From the NCBI GenBank assembly GCA_017444615.1, contig JAFSWF010000048.1, positions 1 to 40,054 of the forward strand: a stretch of 40,054 bases of DNA, written 5' to 3'. This document shows, piece after piece, positions 39,915-40,054 of this stretch. Numbering within the stretch: position 1 is the stretch's first letter; each line of letters begins with the position of its first letter. Origin of the DNA: Paludibacteraceae bacterium. Lineage in GTDB: Bacteria > Bacteroidota > Bacteroidia > Bacteroidales > Paludibacteraceae. Made by a program: the position numbers and the translations under genes. Below the pieces are notes generated by a model. It had not been told where the DNA came from. It was given only the letters and a program-made list of their open reading frames with translations, and did not search any database.

Positions 39915-40054
39915 ATGGCAACAAAGATTCGTTTGGCTCGTCATGGTCACAAAGACTACGCTTTCTACCACATTGTAGTAGCAGACAGCCGCTCGCCGCG
40001 TGACGGCAAAATTATCGAACGTATCGGTTCGTTCAACCCTAACACCAACCCTGC
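39915..40054 (+). CDS. rpsP: 30S ribosomal protein S16 (5' part)
   Basis: The window ends inside this gene after 46 complete codons. The reading begins [20 protein letters not shown] and continues with [25 protein letters not shown], the conserved N-terminus of bS16. The ATG at 39915 follows an A-rich stretch rather than a Shine-Dalgarno sequence, as is usual in Bacteroidota. A promoter and a folded 114-nt leader precede it. The protein is an assembly factor of the 30S subunit. Confidence 0.95.
   Translation, partial: MATKIRLARHGHKDYAFYHIVVADSRSPRDGKIIERIGSFNPNTNP

Overview
The window is a chromosomal segment of a Gram-negative Bacteroidota, most likely order Bacteroidales. At least fourteen promoters follow the Bacteroidota primary-sigma pattern (TTG, 20 nt, TANNTTTG), clear Shine-Dalgarno sequences are mostly absent, and the gene families fit: glmM of the 'QWNALKLLN' type, lipid A lpxB, two-CBM20 MalQ, eukaryote-type GlgB, M13 and M16 peptidases, and RhuM and AAA/DUF4143 proteins. 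The genus cannot be fixed from the sequence. No plasmid, phage, rRNA or CRISPR signature is present.

Layout. 1-2458: tRNA-Arg(ACG), an S41 processing protease and dCMP deaminase, all minus strand. 2533-6173: malQ and a flippase-like membrane protein, minus. 6392-9048: an unusual short FeoB (plus), convergent with xerC (minus). 9049-9549: a gene-free stretch full of short tandem repeats. 9550-15952: plus-strand cluster rsfS-ftsH-M16 peptidase-lpxB. 15930-19812: minus-strand cluster rmlA-lipoprotein-glmM-surE-small membrane protein, with short overlaps. 19983-21224: a secreted protein of unknown role. 21344-26276: a visibly AT-richer minus-strand surface-glycan cluster (small ORF, two GT2 enzymes, a HAD-type protein, an FkbM methyltransferase). 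26328-31199: accessory region with a RES-like protein, an AAA/DUF4143 ATPase, a RhuM-PLD fusion, two hypotheticals and an inverted-repeat element. 31558-35282: minus-strand operon glgB-thioredoxin lipoprotein-nagB. 35487-39722: plus-strand M13 lipoprotein peptidase-beta-barrel-TPM protein-LemA. 39915-end: start of rpsP.

Functional themes are glycogen and maltodextrin remodelling (malQ, glgB), amino-sugar and envelope supply (glmM, nagB, lpxB, rmlA), envelope protein quality control (S41, FtsH, M16, M13, thioredoxin-like lipoprotein) and an accessory surface-glycan or conflict region.

The most distinctive signal is short tandem repeats, often 7 bp and sometimes 8, 11 or 16 bp. They fill gaps between adjacent genes, often touching the stop or start codon, and also lie inside xerC and lpxB. 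A palindromic repeat is inserted in frame in rmlA. Other points of interest are the rigid 20-nt promoter spacer, a feoB gene with a degenerate G domain and structured leader, a Z-DNA-prone inverted-repeat element at 28912-29161, and a folded rpsP leader. All calls were made by reading; no database search was run.
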